A DNA stretch of 64,000 bases from Burkholderia ambifaria. GTDB taxonomy: Bacteria; Pseudomonadota; Gammaproteobacteria; Burkholderiales; Burkholderiaceae. Positions 1 through 8,339 of the stretch are shown piece after piece; the stretch's first letter is position 1; every line of letters begins with the position of its first letter. The stretch covers positions 48,859-112,858 of the forward strand of contig NZ_LKPJ01000007.1 of NCBI RefSeq assembly GCF_001443045.1. The letters run 5' to 3'. The notes below the pieces were generated by a model, which saw only the letters and a list, made by a program, of their open reading frames with translations, was not told the origin of the DNA and did no database searches. Made by a program: the position numbers and the translations under genes.

Positions 1-527
1 CCGTTCAATGGGCGGAAGGCAGAATGGCCAATGGCCTCCTCGAGTTCACGAACAACGGCTACAAGGTCGTCGGCTGGGCCGCGCCGCAGTACCAGATGTC
101 GCCGAACGCAGCGGCGGCCACGGCGCTGACGTTCCCGACCACGTTCCAGCGGGCCGTCTACTACACGTCGACCAATCCGCAAATCGGAACGGGCGCGGCC
201 AACCAGGACTTTTCGGCCGGGCAGTTCTTCCCGTACATCATCAACTCCGATTACTACGGGGAGCGGATCATTCCGGAGAACCTGGGCAGCATCCAGTACA
301 ACATCTGCAATATCGACCCGTTCTCGTGCATCGCGTACACGTGGCAGCAACTCGTCACCAATGCGCAGTATGGCCTGGCGGTACGGGATGGCTTCGCGTC
401 GTTCTTCTTCCATCCGTACTGGCTCGAACCCGACCTCAAATTGCCGGCGTTCAAGGACTTCCAGAGTCTCGTGACCGCCATTACGAACCTCGGCTATACG
501 TGGGCGGACGGCACGACCGCCAAGTGA
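1..527 (+). CDS. DUF2334-type protein, 3' part
   Basis: This reading frame is already open at the left edge, so the gene starts outside the window and only about 174 C-terminal residues are visible. They contain IIPENLG and FASFFFHPYWLEPDL, which I associate with DUF2334, a family related to polysaccharide deacetylases with a distorted TIM barrel. The His in FFFHPYW sits where a late barrel strand would carry a metal or active-site residue; this is inferred from the family. The internal Met at 24 has no ribosome binding site and is unlikely to be the start. The lipoprotein gene at 633 follows by about 100 bases on the same strand, so the two may form the end of a polysaccharide or envelope operon. 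Assignment is moderate because the catalytic N-terminal half is missing. Confidence 0.6.
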   Translation, partial: VQWAEGRMANGLLEFTNNGYKVVGWAAPQYQMSPNAAAATALTFPTTFQRAVYYTSTNPQIGTGAANQDFSAGQFFPYIINSDYYGERIIPENLGSIQYNICNIDPFSCIAYTWQQLVTNAQYGLAVRDGFASFFFHPYWLEPDLKLPAFKDFQSLVTAITNLGYTWADGTTAK

Positions 528-632
528 CATGCGCCGGAGAAAGCCTCGTGCGACCCGCAGCAGCAAGGCGGGTCGCACGCCTGCATCCGATCGGCTACGA
601 TGATGCGCACGAGTGCTTCCGGGGAGGCAGCG

Positions 633-1607
633 ATGATCACGTACGCCATCCTGGCCTTGCGCGGAATTCGACGGCGTATGGGCTGGCTTCGGCACGCAGG
701 TCGGCTACGCCGGCACGCGCAGACGCCGCCGCGCTCGTCCCGCGCGACGACGCTCGCGGCCATCGGCGCATCGCTCATCATGGCCGCGTGTAGCTGGACG
801 GCGCACGACGTGCATGCCGACGGAATCGTCTGGCAGGTGGACAACACGACGACGAATCCCGTCGGAAACTGGCAGATGCTCGGCGTGCACGATCTGCTGA
901 TCCAGTGGAGCGTCGTCGACGATACCGCGTACGTGCCGAACACCAGCATCCGTTCCGCGGCACACCTTCCCGACTGGGAGCGCATCGGTCGCGAGCCGTG
1001 GGCCAGGAACGTCATCCTGGGCCTGGCCGGCTACCAGGACGAAAGGCGCGCACGCAGCCATCTGTCGACGCTTGCGGACCAGTCCGCGGAGGTGGCGCGC
1101 GTGCACGTCCCGCTGCACGTGACCGGTTACTACTTCCCGGTCGAAATCGATCCGACCTGGCAGGATGCGCCGAAACTTGCCGAGATTCTGAAGCGCTTGC
1201 CGCATCCGCTTTGGGTCAGCGTCTACGATCAGACCAATATCGGCGGAAAGGCACTGGCCGACTGGCTCGCATCGTGGCTGCCCGCGGACGTCGGTGTGTT
1301 CTTCCAGGATGGCTGCGGCGTCTATGCGCGCGAGCCCTACGTCGCGCGCACCTACCTCGACGAGCTGGCCGCGCGCCTCGGAAAGCAACGTGTGCGGATG
1401 ATCGCCGAAGCCTTCCGGCCTGCCGAGCATGGTGGATTTCGTGCGGCCAGCGCCGAGGAACTGGGCAAGCAGCTGGCGACTTATCGGGGCTATCCAGTCT
1501 ATCTGTTCGATGGCCCGCACTATGTGTCGGACAACCTCACGCGCGAACTCATCATCAACAGGACGACCAAACCGCCCGCGGTCGAGCCGGCCAGGACGAG
1601 CCCCTGA
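633..1607 (+). CDS. Predicted lipoprotein, possible glycoside-hydrolase-like barrel
   Basis: Predicted exported lipoprotein of 324 residues. The start at 633 follows a good ribosome binding site (GGGAGG at 622-627); an upstream in-frame ATG at 600 lacks one. The lipobox is IMAAC with Cys near residue 53, which makes a long signal region, so the ATG at 678 is an alternative that would shorten it to about 37 residues. The mature part has alternating strand and helix segments (VILGLAGY, LWVSVYD, VGVFFQDG, VRMIAEAF, YPVYLFDG) like a TIM barrel, and acidic residues follow several strands. This resembles DUF4434-like glycosidase proteins found in exopolysaccharide loci, but I cannot confirm the family. 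It probably works with the DUF2334-type gene just upstream. Confidence 0.6.
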   Translation: MITYAILALRGIRRRMGWLRHAGRLRRHAQTPPRSSRATTLAAIGASLIMAACSWTAHDVHADGIVWQVDNTTTNPVGNWQMLGVHDLLIQWSVVDDTAYVPNTSIRSAAHLPDWERIGREPWARNVILGLAGYQDERRARSHLSTLADQSAEVARVHVPLHVTGYYFPVEIDPTWQDAPKLAEILKRLPHPLWVSVYDQTNIGGKALADWLASWLPADVGVFFQDGCGVYAREPYVARTYLDELAARLGKQRVRMIAEAFRPAEHGGFRAASAEELGKQLATYRGYPVYLFDGPHYVSDNLTRELIINRTTKPPAVEPARTSP

Positions 1608-1783
1608 TCCTGTCCGCATCCGGGTTCCCATGCAGACGGCAAGCCCCGCGTAACGGCGGCGAAGCTGACGGTTGCACACGCAGATGCTTGCGATGCTTTC
1701 AGCAACGCAACAGTCTGGAATTCGAATGAAGCGGCGTCGCCGGCACGGGCGAACGCGCGCGAGGAGAGATCAGGAAGAGAAAC

Positions 1784-1804
1784 GGCGCGATGACCGATCG
1801 CGCC
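1784..1804 (-). terminator. Possible terminator after hisP
   Basis: Inverted repeat GGCGCGAT-GACCG-ATCGCGCC, an 8-bp perfect stem with a 5-base loop, about 90 bases past the hisP stop. Read on the minus strand it is followed by a pyrimidine-rich run (GTTTCTCTTCC) rather than a clean U tract, so it may be a weak intrinsic terminator for the importer operon. Confidence 0.4.
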
Positions 1805-1891
1805 GGGAGACAACCAGGAAGAACAGGACAAGCCACCGCGTGCCGGACGTGCGCATCGAGACCGCCCGTTCGCCGCACGCGGTCTTGCGAC

Positions 1892-2659
1892 TTACTTCAA
1901 TCGCCCCGACAGGAATTGCCCGAGCCGCTCGCTCTTCGGATTGACGAGAATCTCCTGCGGATCGCCTTCTTCCTCGATCTTCCCCTGATGCAGGAAGATC
2001 ACGTGATTCGACACGTTGCGCGCGAAGCCCATCTCGTGCGTGACGACGACCATCGTGCGGCCTTCCTCGGCGAGCTTCTGCATCACCTTCAGCACTTCAC
2101 CGACGAGTTCCGGGTCGAGCGCCGACGTCGGCTCGTCGAACAGCATCACCTCGGGTTCCATCGCGAGCGCACGCGCGATCGCGACGCGCTGCTGCTGGCC
2201 GCCCGACAGGTGCGACGGGTACATGCCTTCGACACGCGGCGCGAGGCCGACTTTCTCCAGATACTTGCGCGCCCGCGCGACGGCCTCTTCCTTGCCGATC
2301 CCGAGCACGGCCATCGGTGCCTCGATCACGTTCTCGAGCACCGTCATGTGCGCCCACAGGTTGAAGTGCTGGAACACCATCGACAGCTTCGTGCGCATCC
2401 GCTGCAGCTGCTTCTGGTCGGCCACGCGCAGCGCGCCGTTGCGATCGCGTGTGGTCTGGATCGGCTCGCTGCCGATCGTGATCTGCCCCGAGCACGGCTG
2501 CTCGAGGAAGTTGATGCAGCGCAGGAACGTGCTCTTGCCGGAGCCGCTCGAGCCGATGATGCTGATCACGTCGCCGGCCTTCGCCTTCATCGACACGCCC
2601 TTCAACACCTCGTTGTCGCCGAACTTCTTGTGGAGATTTTCAACGGTGAGCTTGTACAT
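1892..2659 (-). CDS. hisP: Histidine/basic amino acid ABC transporter ATPase
   Basis: ATPase of an ABC importer for histidine or lysine/arginine/ornithine, 255 residues, the usual HisP length. It carries Walker A (GSSGSGKST, about residue 37), the Q-loop ([11 protein letters not shown]), the signature LSGGQQQR, Walker B ([14 protein letters not shown]) and the H-switch (VTHEMGF). It would sit on the inner face of the cytoplasmic membrane as a dimer driving the two permeases. It is the last gene of a four-gene minus-strand unit: binding protein, HisQ-like permease, HisM-like permease, ATPase, the order of the enteric hisJQMP operon. The divergent HutC-type regulator favours histidine as a main substrate, but GlnQ/ArtP-type ATPases look alike and the substrate is inferred from context. 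Confidence 0.9.
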   Translation of the reverse strand: MYKLTVENLHKKFGDNEVLKGVSMKAKAGDVISIIGSSGSGKSTFLRCINFLEQPCSGQITIGSEPIQTTRDRNGALRVADQKQLQRMRTKLSMVFQHFNLWAHMTVLENVIEAPMAVLGIGKEEAVARARKYLEKVGLAPRVEGMYPSHLSGGQQQRVAIARALAMEPEVMLFDEPTSALDPELVGEVLKVMQKLAEEGRTMVVVTHEMGFARNVSNHVIFLHQGKIEEEGDPQEILVNPKSERLGQFLSGRLK

Positions 2660-2683
2660 GCTTGGTCCTTCGTTGCGAATGCA

Positions 2684-3397
2684 TTAATGGCCGCGCGGTG
2701 CGAGATACGCGAGCCAGCGCGTCTCGAGCTTGCGGAACGCCCAGATGAGCGTGAACACGACGATGGCGTACAGCGCGGCCGCGATGCCGTAGGCCTGGAA
2801 CGACATGTACGTCGCGGAATTGACGTCGCGCGTGACCTTCAGGATGTCGGGCACGGTTGCCGTGAACGCGAGCGTCGTCGCGTGCAGCATCAGGATCACT
2901 TCGTTGCTGTAGCTCGGCAGCGAACGACGCAGCGCGGACGGCAGGATGATGCGCGTATAGAGCTTGAAGCGCGACATCCCGTACGCCATGCCGGCCTCGA
3001 TCTCGCCGGCCGACGTCGCCTTGATCGCGCCCGCGAAGATCTCGGTCGCATACGCGCATTCGTTCAGCACGAACGCGAGCAGCGTGCAGTTCATCGCGTT
3101 GCGGAAGAACGTGTCGAGCAGCACGTGGTTGTGCACGACCTGCAGGCTGTAGATGCCGGTGTAGCACATCAGCAGCTGCACGTAGAGCGGCGTGCCGCGG
3201 AACACGTACGTATAGAGCCACACCGGGCCGGAGATCCAGCGGTTCGACGATGCGCGCGCGATCGCGAGCGGCACGGCCAGCGCGAAGCCGAGCGCGATCG
3301 ACACGACCAGCAGCCAGAGCGTGATCGCAAGGCCGCTGAAACGGTAGCCGTCGGTGTAGAGATAGCTTTGCCAGTACTGGCTGACGAGTTCGATCAC
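2684..3397 (-). CDS. hisM: Histidine/basic amino acid ABC permease HisM type
   Basis: Inner-membrane permease of 237 residues. The GTG start at 3397 overlaps the stop of the upstream permease in a GTGA tetranucleotide, a sign of translational coupling; the longer open frame upstream is a shadow. It has about five hydrophobic segments, and the conserved EAA loop that docks the ATPase lies around EAGMAYGMSRFKLYTRIILP. The segment FRGTPLYVQL is typical of HisM/ArtM. With HisQ it would form the heterodimeric channel through which the substrate delivered by the periplasmic protein is moved. The ATPase gene starts 24 bases downstream. Confidence 0.88.
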   Translation of the reverse strand: MIELVSQYWQSYLYTDGYRFSGLAITLWLLVVSIALGFALAVPLAIARASSNRWISGPVWLYTYVFRGTPLYVQLLMCYTGIYSLQVVHNHVLLDTFFRNAMNCTLLAFVLNECAYATEIFAGAIKATSAGEIEAGMAYGMSRFKLYTRIILPSALRRSLPSYSNEVILMLHATTLAFTATVPDILKVTRDVNSATYMSFQAYGIAAALYAIVVFTLIWAFRKLETRWLAYLAPRGH

Positions 3398-4125
3398 AGT
3401 GCAAGCCTCCGGACGCCGACGGAATAACGCTTCTCGAGGTGGTGCAGCACGACGTTCGACACCGTCGTGATCGCGAGGTAGATCGCGCCTGCCGCGAGCG
3501 TGAAGAAGAAGAAATCGAGCGTGCTCTTGCCGGCGTCCTGCGACGCCTTCACGACATCGGCGAGGCCGATGATCGACACGAGCGCGGTGGCCTTCACGAG
3601 CACCTGCCAGTTGTTGCCGATGCCCGGCAGCGCGAAACGCATCATCTGCGGGAACAGGATCCGGTGGAACACGCGCCAGCCGCTCATCCCGTACGCGAAG
3701 CCTGCTTCGAGCTGGCCACGCGGCACCGCGAGGAACGCGCCGCGGAACGTCTCGGTGAAATACGCGCCGTAGATGAAGCCGAGCGTGATCACGCCGGCCA
3801 CGAACGGGTCGATGTCGATCTGGTCCCAGCCGAGCATGTCGGTCACGTTGTTCAGCAGGATCTGGATCCCGTAGAACAGCAGCAGCATCAGCACGAGATC
3901 GGGCACCGCGCGGATCAGCGTCGTATAGAACGTGCCGATCGACTTGAGCACGCGGTTGGTCGACAGTTTCGCGGCCGCGCCCGCGAGGCCCAGTATGAGC
4001 GACGCGGCGAGCGACAGCACCGCAAGCTTCACGGTCTCGACCGTGCCGGCCCACAACAGCGGGCCAAATCCTTGGAAGATCATATGAGGGATCCAGAACG
4101 AGGTGGCTGGATTGTCAATAGCCAT
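3394..4125 (-). CDS. hisQ: Histidine/basic amino acid ABC permease HisQ type
   Basis: Inner-membrane permease of up to 243 residues with multiple transmembrane helices. FYTTLIRAVPDLVLMLLLFYGIQ and the long conserved stretch ending IGNNWQVLVKATALVS match HisQ; the EAA loop is EAGFAYGMSGWRVFHRILFP. The first 14 residues (to Met at 4083) have no counterpart in the enteric protein as I remember it, so translation may begin at 4083. Neither start has a strong ribosome binding site. Its stop overlaps the GTG start of hisM by four bases. About 130 bases separate it from the binding-protein gene, leaving room for a processing or attenuation element that would allow more binding protein than permease. 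Confidence 0.87.
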   Translation of the reverse strand: MAIDNPATSFWIPHMIFQGFGPLLWAGTVETVKLAVLSLAASLILGLAGAAAKLSTNRVLKSIGTFYTTLIRAVPDLVLMLLLFYGIQILLNNVTDMLGWDQIDIDPFVAGVITLGFIYGAYFTETFRGAFLAVPRGQLEAGFAYGMSGWRVFHRILFPQMMRFALPGIGNNWQVLVKATALVSIIGLADVVKASQDAGKSTLDFFFFTLAAGAIYLAITTVSNVVLHHLEKRYSVGVRRLAL

Positions 4126-4257
4126 TAGCCGCGCATCAAACGATATCTGCGCACTACCTGATGCAACCTGCTCATCAAGTCGGACGCATCACGCGCAGCG
4201 GGTTGCACCCATAACGGACGCGGCGCGCGCCACAGCCGATGCGCGCCGCATGGAGGG

Positions 4258-5031
4258 TCAGCCGCCGTAGACGTCGAACGCGAAGTACTTCTTCTCGATC
4301 TTCTTGTACGTGCCGTCCTTGATGATGTCGGCGATCGCGTGGTCGATCTTCGCCTTCAGGTCGGCATCGTCCTTGCGCAGCCCGATGCCAGCGCCGTTGC
4401 CGAGCGTCTTCGGATCGTCGATATCCTTGCCGGCGAAGTCGAAGTTCGCGCCGCGCGGCGTCTTCAGGAAGCCGATATCGGCCTGCACCGCATCCTGCAG
4501 CGCGGCGTCGAGGCGGCCGGACATCAGGTCCTGGTACACGCCGTCCTGGTTCTGGTACGGCACGACCTGCACGCCCTTCGGCGCCCAGTAGGTCTTCGCG
4601 TAGGTTTCCTGGATCGTGCCCTGCTCGACGCCGACCGACTTGCCCTTCAGCGATTCGGCCGTCGGCAGCAGGTTCGAACCCTTCTTCGCGACGAGGCGCG
4701 TCGGCGTGTTGAACAGCTTGTCGGAGAACGCGATCTGCTCGGCGCGCGCCGGCGTCATCGACATCGACGACAGCACGCCGTCGAACTTCTTCGCCTTCAG
4801 GGCCGGGATCATCCCGTCGAAGTCGTTCTCGATCCACACGCATTTCGCCTTCAGGCGGGCGCAGATCTCGTTGCCGAGATCGACGTCGAAGCCGACGACC
4901 TTGCCGCTTGTGTCCTTCGATTCGAACGGCGGATAGCTGGCGTCGACGCCGAACCGGATCGTCGTCCAATCCTTGGCGTGGGCACCGACCGCGATGCAGG
5001 CAAGGGCAATACTGAGCGCGAGTTTCTTCAT
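4258..5031 (-). CDS. hisJ: Periplasmic histidine/basic amino acid binding protein
   Basis: Periplasmic solute-binding protein of 257 residues (SBP family 3). The start at 5031 (MKKLALSIALAC) follows AGGAA and gives a standard Sec signal peptide cut after VGAHA. The mature protein begins KDWTTIRFGVDASYPPFES, with the family signature DVDLGNEICARLKAKCVW and the ligand-site region DGMIPALKAKKFDGVLSSM; the Cys in KCVW resembles the HisJ/ArgT pair. It would bind histidine or another cationic amino acid and hand it to the permease pair encoded downstream. It is first in the operon, with a HutC-like palindrome about 95 bases upstream of its start. The exact substrate (His, Arg, Lys, Orn) cannot be fixed from sequence alone. 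Confidence 0.88.
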   Translation of the reverse strand: MKKLALSIALACIAVGAHAKDWTTIRFGVDASYPPFESKDTSGKVVGFDVDLGNEICARLKAKCVWIENDFDGMIPALKAKKFDGVLSSMSMTPARAEQIAFSDKLFNTPTRLVAKKGSNLLPTAESLKGKSVGVEQGTIQETYAKTYWAPKGVQVVPYQNQDGVYQDLMSGRLDAALQDAVQADIGFLKTPRGANFDFAGKDIDDPKTLGNGAGIGLRKDDADLKAKIDHAIADIIKDGTYKKIEKKYFAFDVYGG

Positions 5032-5125
5032 GGCGTTCCTGTAATAGGCGAACTGGCACGGGTCCCGTCGGGCGACGCCGCCGCGAACCCTTCCAACCCG
5101 GAAGCCGTCCGTCCGACGACGCTCC

Positions 5126-5143
5126 AAGTTGTACATACAACTT
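5126..5143. promoter_or_regulatory. Probable HutC operator upstream of hisJ
   Basis: AAGTTGTACATACAACTT is a near-perfect palindrome: 8-bp arms around a 2-bp centre. Its core TTGTACATACAA matches the TTGTATATACAA-like sites known for HutC of the GntR family. It lies 95 bases upstream of the hisJ start, where repression of importer transcription would be expected, relieved by urocanate if HutC behaves as in other bacteria. Confidence 0.65.
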
Positions 5144-5303
5144 TGCCTTTTCCATGCCACCGTCGGCAATCCGTGTTTATCTCTAATTGTCGGCGGATTG
5201 TTTCCATGAGCGAATTTCCCTTATATTTCAATTCGCTACACATTACATGCAGATAAAGTATTGCTTTCATCGGGAGTTCAGCGCACCGCCGGTGCACCAT
5301 TAT

Positions 5304-5315
5304 TTGTCTATACTT
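5304..5315. promoter_or_regulatory. Second, weaker HutC-like site
   Basis: TTGTCTATACTT keeps most of the TTGTNTATACAA pattern seen in HutC operators. It lies about 210 bases upstream of the hutC start and could serve autoregulation. One arm has mismatches, so support is modest. Confidence 0.4.
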
Positions 5316-5524
5316 TTTCGCTTGCCGCCCTCTCCGGCGCGACGGCCGCCGCCGATCCGGCCATGCGAGCCCGCGCCCCTTCGGCCGTACGCACGCCGGA
5401 ATAACCCCAATCAACGGCCCCCGGTCGGGCCCGCGCGGCGTCGAACCCGGTACACTGCGCCGGGACACCGCACCAAGGCCGGTCTGCGACGGCACGCGGC
5501 CGCTGCCTCTTGAACAGCAACGCA

Positions 5525-6220
5525 ATGACCACACCGATCTATCAGGAAATCAAGGACTTCATCCTCGCGCGCATCCATGCGGGCGAGTGGGCGGAAGGCG
5601 ACCAGGTGCCGTCGGAGAACGAGCTCGCGCGTGAATTCAACGTCGCGCGAATGACCGTCAACCGCGCGCTGCGCGAGCTGACGGCCGAGCAGGTGCTCAC
5701 GCGCACGCGCGGCTCCGGCACTTACGTCGCTTCGCCGAAATACGAATCGACGCTGGTCGCGATCCGCAGCATCTCGGATGAAGTCGCCGCGCGCGGCCAT
5801 GGATACCGTGCGCAGGTGCTGGAGGTCGGCGCGGCGATCGCCGACGCGAAGCTCGCCGACGAGCTGCAGCTCGACACGGGCAGCCCGATCTTCCATTCGC
5901 GCGTGCTGCACTTCGAGAACGACACGCCCGTGCAGCTCGAGGAACGCTGGGTCAATCCGGCCTGCGCGCCCGAATACGCGCTGCAGGACTTCACGACGAC
6001 GACGCCGAACCAGTACCTGACGCGCGTCGCGCCGCTGCAGCGGGTCGAATACCGGATCGAGGCCGCGATGCCCGATGCGCAAACGCGCCGCCACCTGTCG
6101 ATGGACGAACGCGAGCCCTGCCTGCTGCTGCATCGGCGTACGTGGTCGCAGGGGATGGTCGCGTCGGTCGCGAATCTGTGGCACCCGGGCAGCCGCTACC
6201 GATTCACCGGGCATTTCTGA
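5525..6220 (+). CDS. hutC: HutC-type GntR-family transcriptional repressor
   Basis: Transcriptional repressor of 231 residues. The N-terminal winged helix (IYQEIKDFILARIHAGEWA to about residue 70, with PSENELAREFNVARMTVNRAL as recognition region) is GntR type. The C-terminal UTRA domain (about residues 90-225; HSRVLHFENDTPVQLEERWVNP) binds a small effector, urocanate in characterised HutC proteins. The ATG at 5525 is preferred over the TTG at 5510. It is divergent from the histidine importer operon, and palindromes of HutC type lie between them, so it probably links uptake to histidine breakdown. The hut catabolic genes are not in this window. Other UTRA regulators look similar, but the ERWVNP segment and the operators favour HutC. 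Confidence 0.85.
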   Translation: MTTPIYQEIKDFILARIHAGEWAEGDQVPSENELAREFNVARMTVNRALRELTAEQVLTRTRGSGTYVASPKYESTLVAIRSISDEVAARGHGYRAQVLEVGAAIADAKLADELQLDTGSPIFHSRVLHFENDTPVQLEERWVNPACAPEYALQDFTTTTPNQYLTRVAPLQRVEYRIEAAMPDAQTRRHLSMDEREPCLLLHRRTWSQGMVASVANLWHPGSRYRFTGHF

Positions 6221-6244
6221 CGCCGACACCGGCCCGCGGCACGA

Positions 6245-7486
6245 TCAGCGCGCGCCGGGCCGGCCCCAACGCTCGATCGCATCGACTGCGACACGCAACC
6301 CGTCCTCCCGCGCGATCCGCGCACCGAGTTCGGCGGCACGCGCTTTCGTGTCGGCACGCGCCGCGAATGCCATCGCGCCGGCGAGCGCGGCGGCATCCAT
6401 CCGCCGTCCCGCCACCCGCGCATCCGCGACGCCGAGCCGCTGCAGCCGGTTCGCCCAGAAGAACTGGTCGCCCGCGAACGGCACGACGACCGACGGAATA
6501 CCCGCCCGCGCGGCCGAATGCGTGGTGCCCGATCCGCCGTGGTGGATCGCCATCGATACACGTGGAAACAACCAGTCGTGCGGCGTCTCGCCGATCGCGT
6601 GCACATGCGCCGGCAGCATCGACGCATCGATGCCGCTCCAGCCCGGCTGGAACAACGCGCGCCGGCCGTCGAGCGCCCGCGCCAGCGCGTCGGCCATCGC
6701 GGCCCGGTCGAATCCGGCCATGCTGCCGAAACCGATATACACGGGCGGATCGCCCGCTTCGATAAAGGCCGAGAGCGCGGGCGGCGGCGTCCACGCCCGC
6801 GCATCGATGCGCCACTGACCGCATGCCAGCGCGTTCGACGGCCAGTCGGCCGGCTCGGACAGCAGCACGGGAGACACGCCGTACAGCATCGGATGATCGG
6901 TCCACACGCGCCGACGCGGCCGCAGGCCGCACACGCCGGCGCGCGCCGCATTGGTCGCCTTCCTGAACGCCTGCCACAGCAGCGCATTCACGAACCGGTG
7001 GCTGGCGCGATTGAGCCAGCGCGGCACCTTGCCGGGCGGCAGGAACGGCGACGCGAACGCCGCGGTCGGCGTGATCGGGATCATCCCCGTGCCGATCGCC
7101 GGCACGCCGCGATACTCGGCGACCGACAGCCCGACGAACGACGCCAGCCCCGACACGAGGATCGCATCGCAACCGGCCGATGCGCGCGCGACTTCGCGCA
7201 TCCATGCAGCGGTGTTCGCATTCGCGATCGCCGCGAGCGCTCTCGACGTGTCGTTGAAGCCACCGCGCCCGCGCACCGCACCGGACAATGGGCCATCCGG
7301 CGCGATCGCCGCGCGGATATCGCCGGACAACGGCTCGGACGGCACGCCGAGCGCGGCGGCCGAACCGAGCGTCGCGACATCAGCCAGCAGCCGGACTTCG
7401 TGACCGGCATCCAGCAGCGCGCGGCCGAGCGCAGCGAGCGGGCGCGTGTCGCCTTCGGTGCCGTAAGTGGCGATGACGAGCTTCAT
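6245..7486 (-). CDS. Family 1 (UGT/MGT-type) glycosyltransferase
   Basis: Predicted cytoplasmic glycosyltransferase of 413 residues in the GT1 family, which moves a sugar from a nucleotide donor to a lipid or small molecule. The start at 7486 (MKLVIATYGTEGDTRP) follows GAGGAG; the ORF could extend 13 codons further without a ribosome binding site. The N-terminal glycine-rich acceptor-side motif GTEGDTRPLAALG and the C-terminal donor motif HHGGSGTTHSAARAGIPSVV with PFAGDQFFWANRL are diagnostic. The family includes rhamnosyltransferases such as RhlB and macrolide or sterol glycosyltransferases; no neighbouring genes reveal the acceptor. It is divergent from a TetR regulator and shares with it a long inverted repeat, so it is probably the regulated target. 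It could serve drug inactivation or glycolipid synthesis. Confidence 0.8.
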   Translation of the reverse strand: MKLVIATYGTEGDTRPLAALGRALLDAGHEVRLLADVATLGSAAALGVPSEPLSGDIRAAIAPDGPLSGAVRGRGGFNDTSRALAAIANANTAAWMREVARASAGCDAILVSGLASFVGLSVAEYRGVPAIGTGMIPITPTAAFASPFLPPGKVPRWLNRASHRFVNALLWQAFRKATNAARAGVCGLRPRRRVWTDHPMLYGVSPVLLSEPADWPSNALACGQWRIDARAWTPPPALSAFIEAGDPPVYIGFGSMAGFDRAAMADALARALDGRRALFQPGWSGIDASMLPAHVHAIGETPHDWLFPRVSMAIHHGGSGTTHSAARAGIPSVVVPFAGDQFFWANRLQRLGVADARVAGRRMDAAALAGAMAFAARADTKARAAELGARIAREDGLRVAVDAIERWGRPGAR

Positions 7487-7526
7487 GCATGACTCCTCGT
7501 GCACGCTGCAAACGAGTGGATTCATA

Positions 7527-7564
7527 AAAGTGCACGTCGTATACTAATGCAATTCGTGCACTTT
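7527..7564. promoter_or_regulatory. Long inverted repeat, TetR operator candidate
   Basis: Perfect 10-bp arms AAAGTGCACG and CGTGCACTTT separated by 18 bases, between the divergent glycosyltransferase and TetR genes. Each arm also contains the palindrome GTGCAC, so the site may hold two dimers. A TATACT sequence at 7540-7545, inside the spacer, could be the -10 element of the tetR promoter. Confidence 0.6.
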
Positions 7565-7581
7565 CCGTCAATCCCCGAGCC

Positions 7582-8202
7582 ATGCCGACAACGACCGACG
7601 ATCCGGGCCGCCGCGCACGCAAGCGCATCCAGATGCTCGCGCATCTCGCCGACACCGGCGCACGCCTGTTCGATGCGCACGGCTACGACGCCGTCACGAT
7701 GGAGCAAATCGCCGCGCAGGCCGACGTCGCGAAACGCACGCTGTACAACCACTTCCCGACGAAGGAAGCCGTGCTCGCGCACTGGCTCGAACGCGAACTC
7801 GCGTGCGACCTCGCACATCTGCAGCGCGACGTCGCGAGACGGAAAACCTTCGCATCGCGAATCGCCTGCGTGCTCGATGCGTCGGCCGCATGGTGCGAAC
7901 AGCATCCGGTGTACCTGCTCGCGTACCTGCGGCATCGATTCCTCAGCATCGGTGCGGCGCAAACGGAAAGCGGAAAGGAGAACGGCGGCGACGTCGCACT
8001 CGTGTGGCAGCAGTTGATCGCGGCCGGCCAGCAGGCGGGCGAACTGAATCCGGCGCTGGCCGCCGATCAGCTCGCGACCTGGTTTCATCACCTGTATCTC
8101 GCGGCGATGCTGCGCTGGCTGAGCGTGCCGGGGTTGTCGCTGAAGCGGGAATTCCAAGCAGTCGCGAAGCTGTTCGTCGAAGGCGCGCAGGCAAAGCCGT
8201 GA
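7582..8202 (+). CDS. TetR-family transcriptional regulator
   Basis: Transcriptional regulator of 206 residues. The N-terminal helix-turn-helix is clear: GARLFDAHGYDAVTMEQIAAQADVAKRTLYNHFPTKEAVL (about residues 28-66) fits TetR very well. The C-terminal ligand domain (residues 70-206) is helical with no recognisable subfamily signature; a Tyr/Leu-rich stretch (HPVYLLAYLRHRF) may line a pocket. It starts 95 bases from the divergent glycosyltransferase start, and a 38-base inverted repeat between them is its likely operator. The simplest model is repression of the glycosyltransferase and of itself, relieved by the acceptor or a related compound. Ligand unknown. Confidence 0.88.
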   Translation: MPTTTDDPGRRARKRIQMLAHLADTGARLFDAHGYDAVTMEQIAAQADVAKRTLYNHFPTKEAVLAHWLERELACDLAHLQRDVARRKTFASRIACVLDASAAWCEQHPVYLLAYLRHRFLSIGAAQTESGKENGGDVALVWQQLIAAGQQAGELNPALAADQLATWFHHLYLAAMLRWLSVPGLSLKREFQAVAKLFVEGAQAKP

Positions 8203-8339
8203 GCGGCCACTGCGGCCCGTCAGGTACTCGGAGCCGCCCGAGCGATGACCGATCGCTTGGCCGACCGTGCCCGCTACGCTCGACGTGCTTCGCGTACAAA
8301 TTGCCGACATCGCCGCAATACGCTCCGATCGCCGCTCGA

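Larger units (their letters stand above)
5032..5524. promoter_or_regulatory. Divergent control region between hisJ and hutC
   Basis: This 493-base gap holds the promoters of the importer operon (minus) and of the HutC-type regulator (plus). Its middle, about 5160-5320, is clearly more AT-rich than the genes. Two sites in it resemble HutC operators, listed separately. No small gene or RNA gene is evident. Confidence 0.6.

Noticed and set aside
1790..3427. 545-codon plus-strand open frame over the ABC importer genes
   Set aside because: His/Arg-rich antisense shadow; the minus strand carries Walker, signature and EAA motifs.
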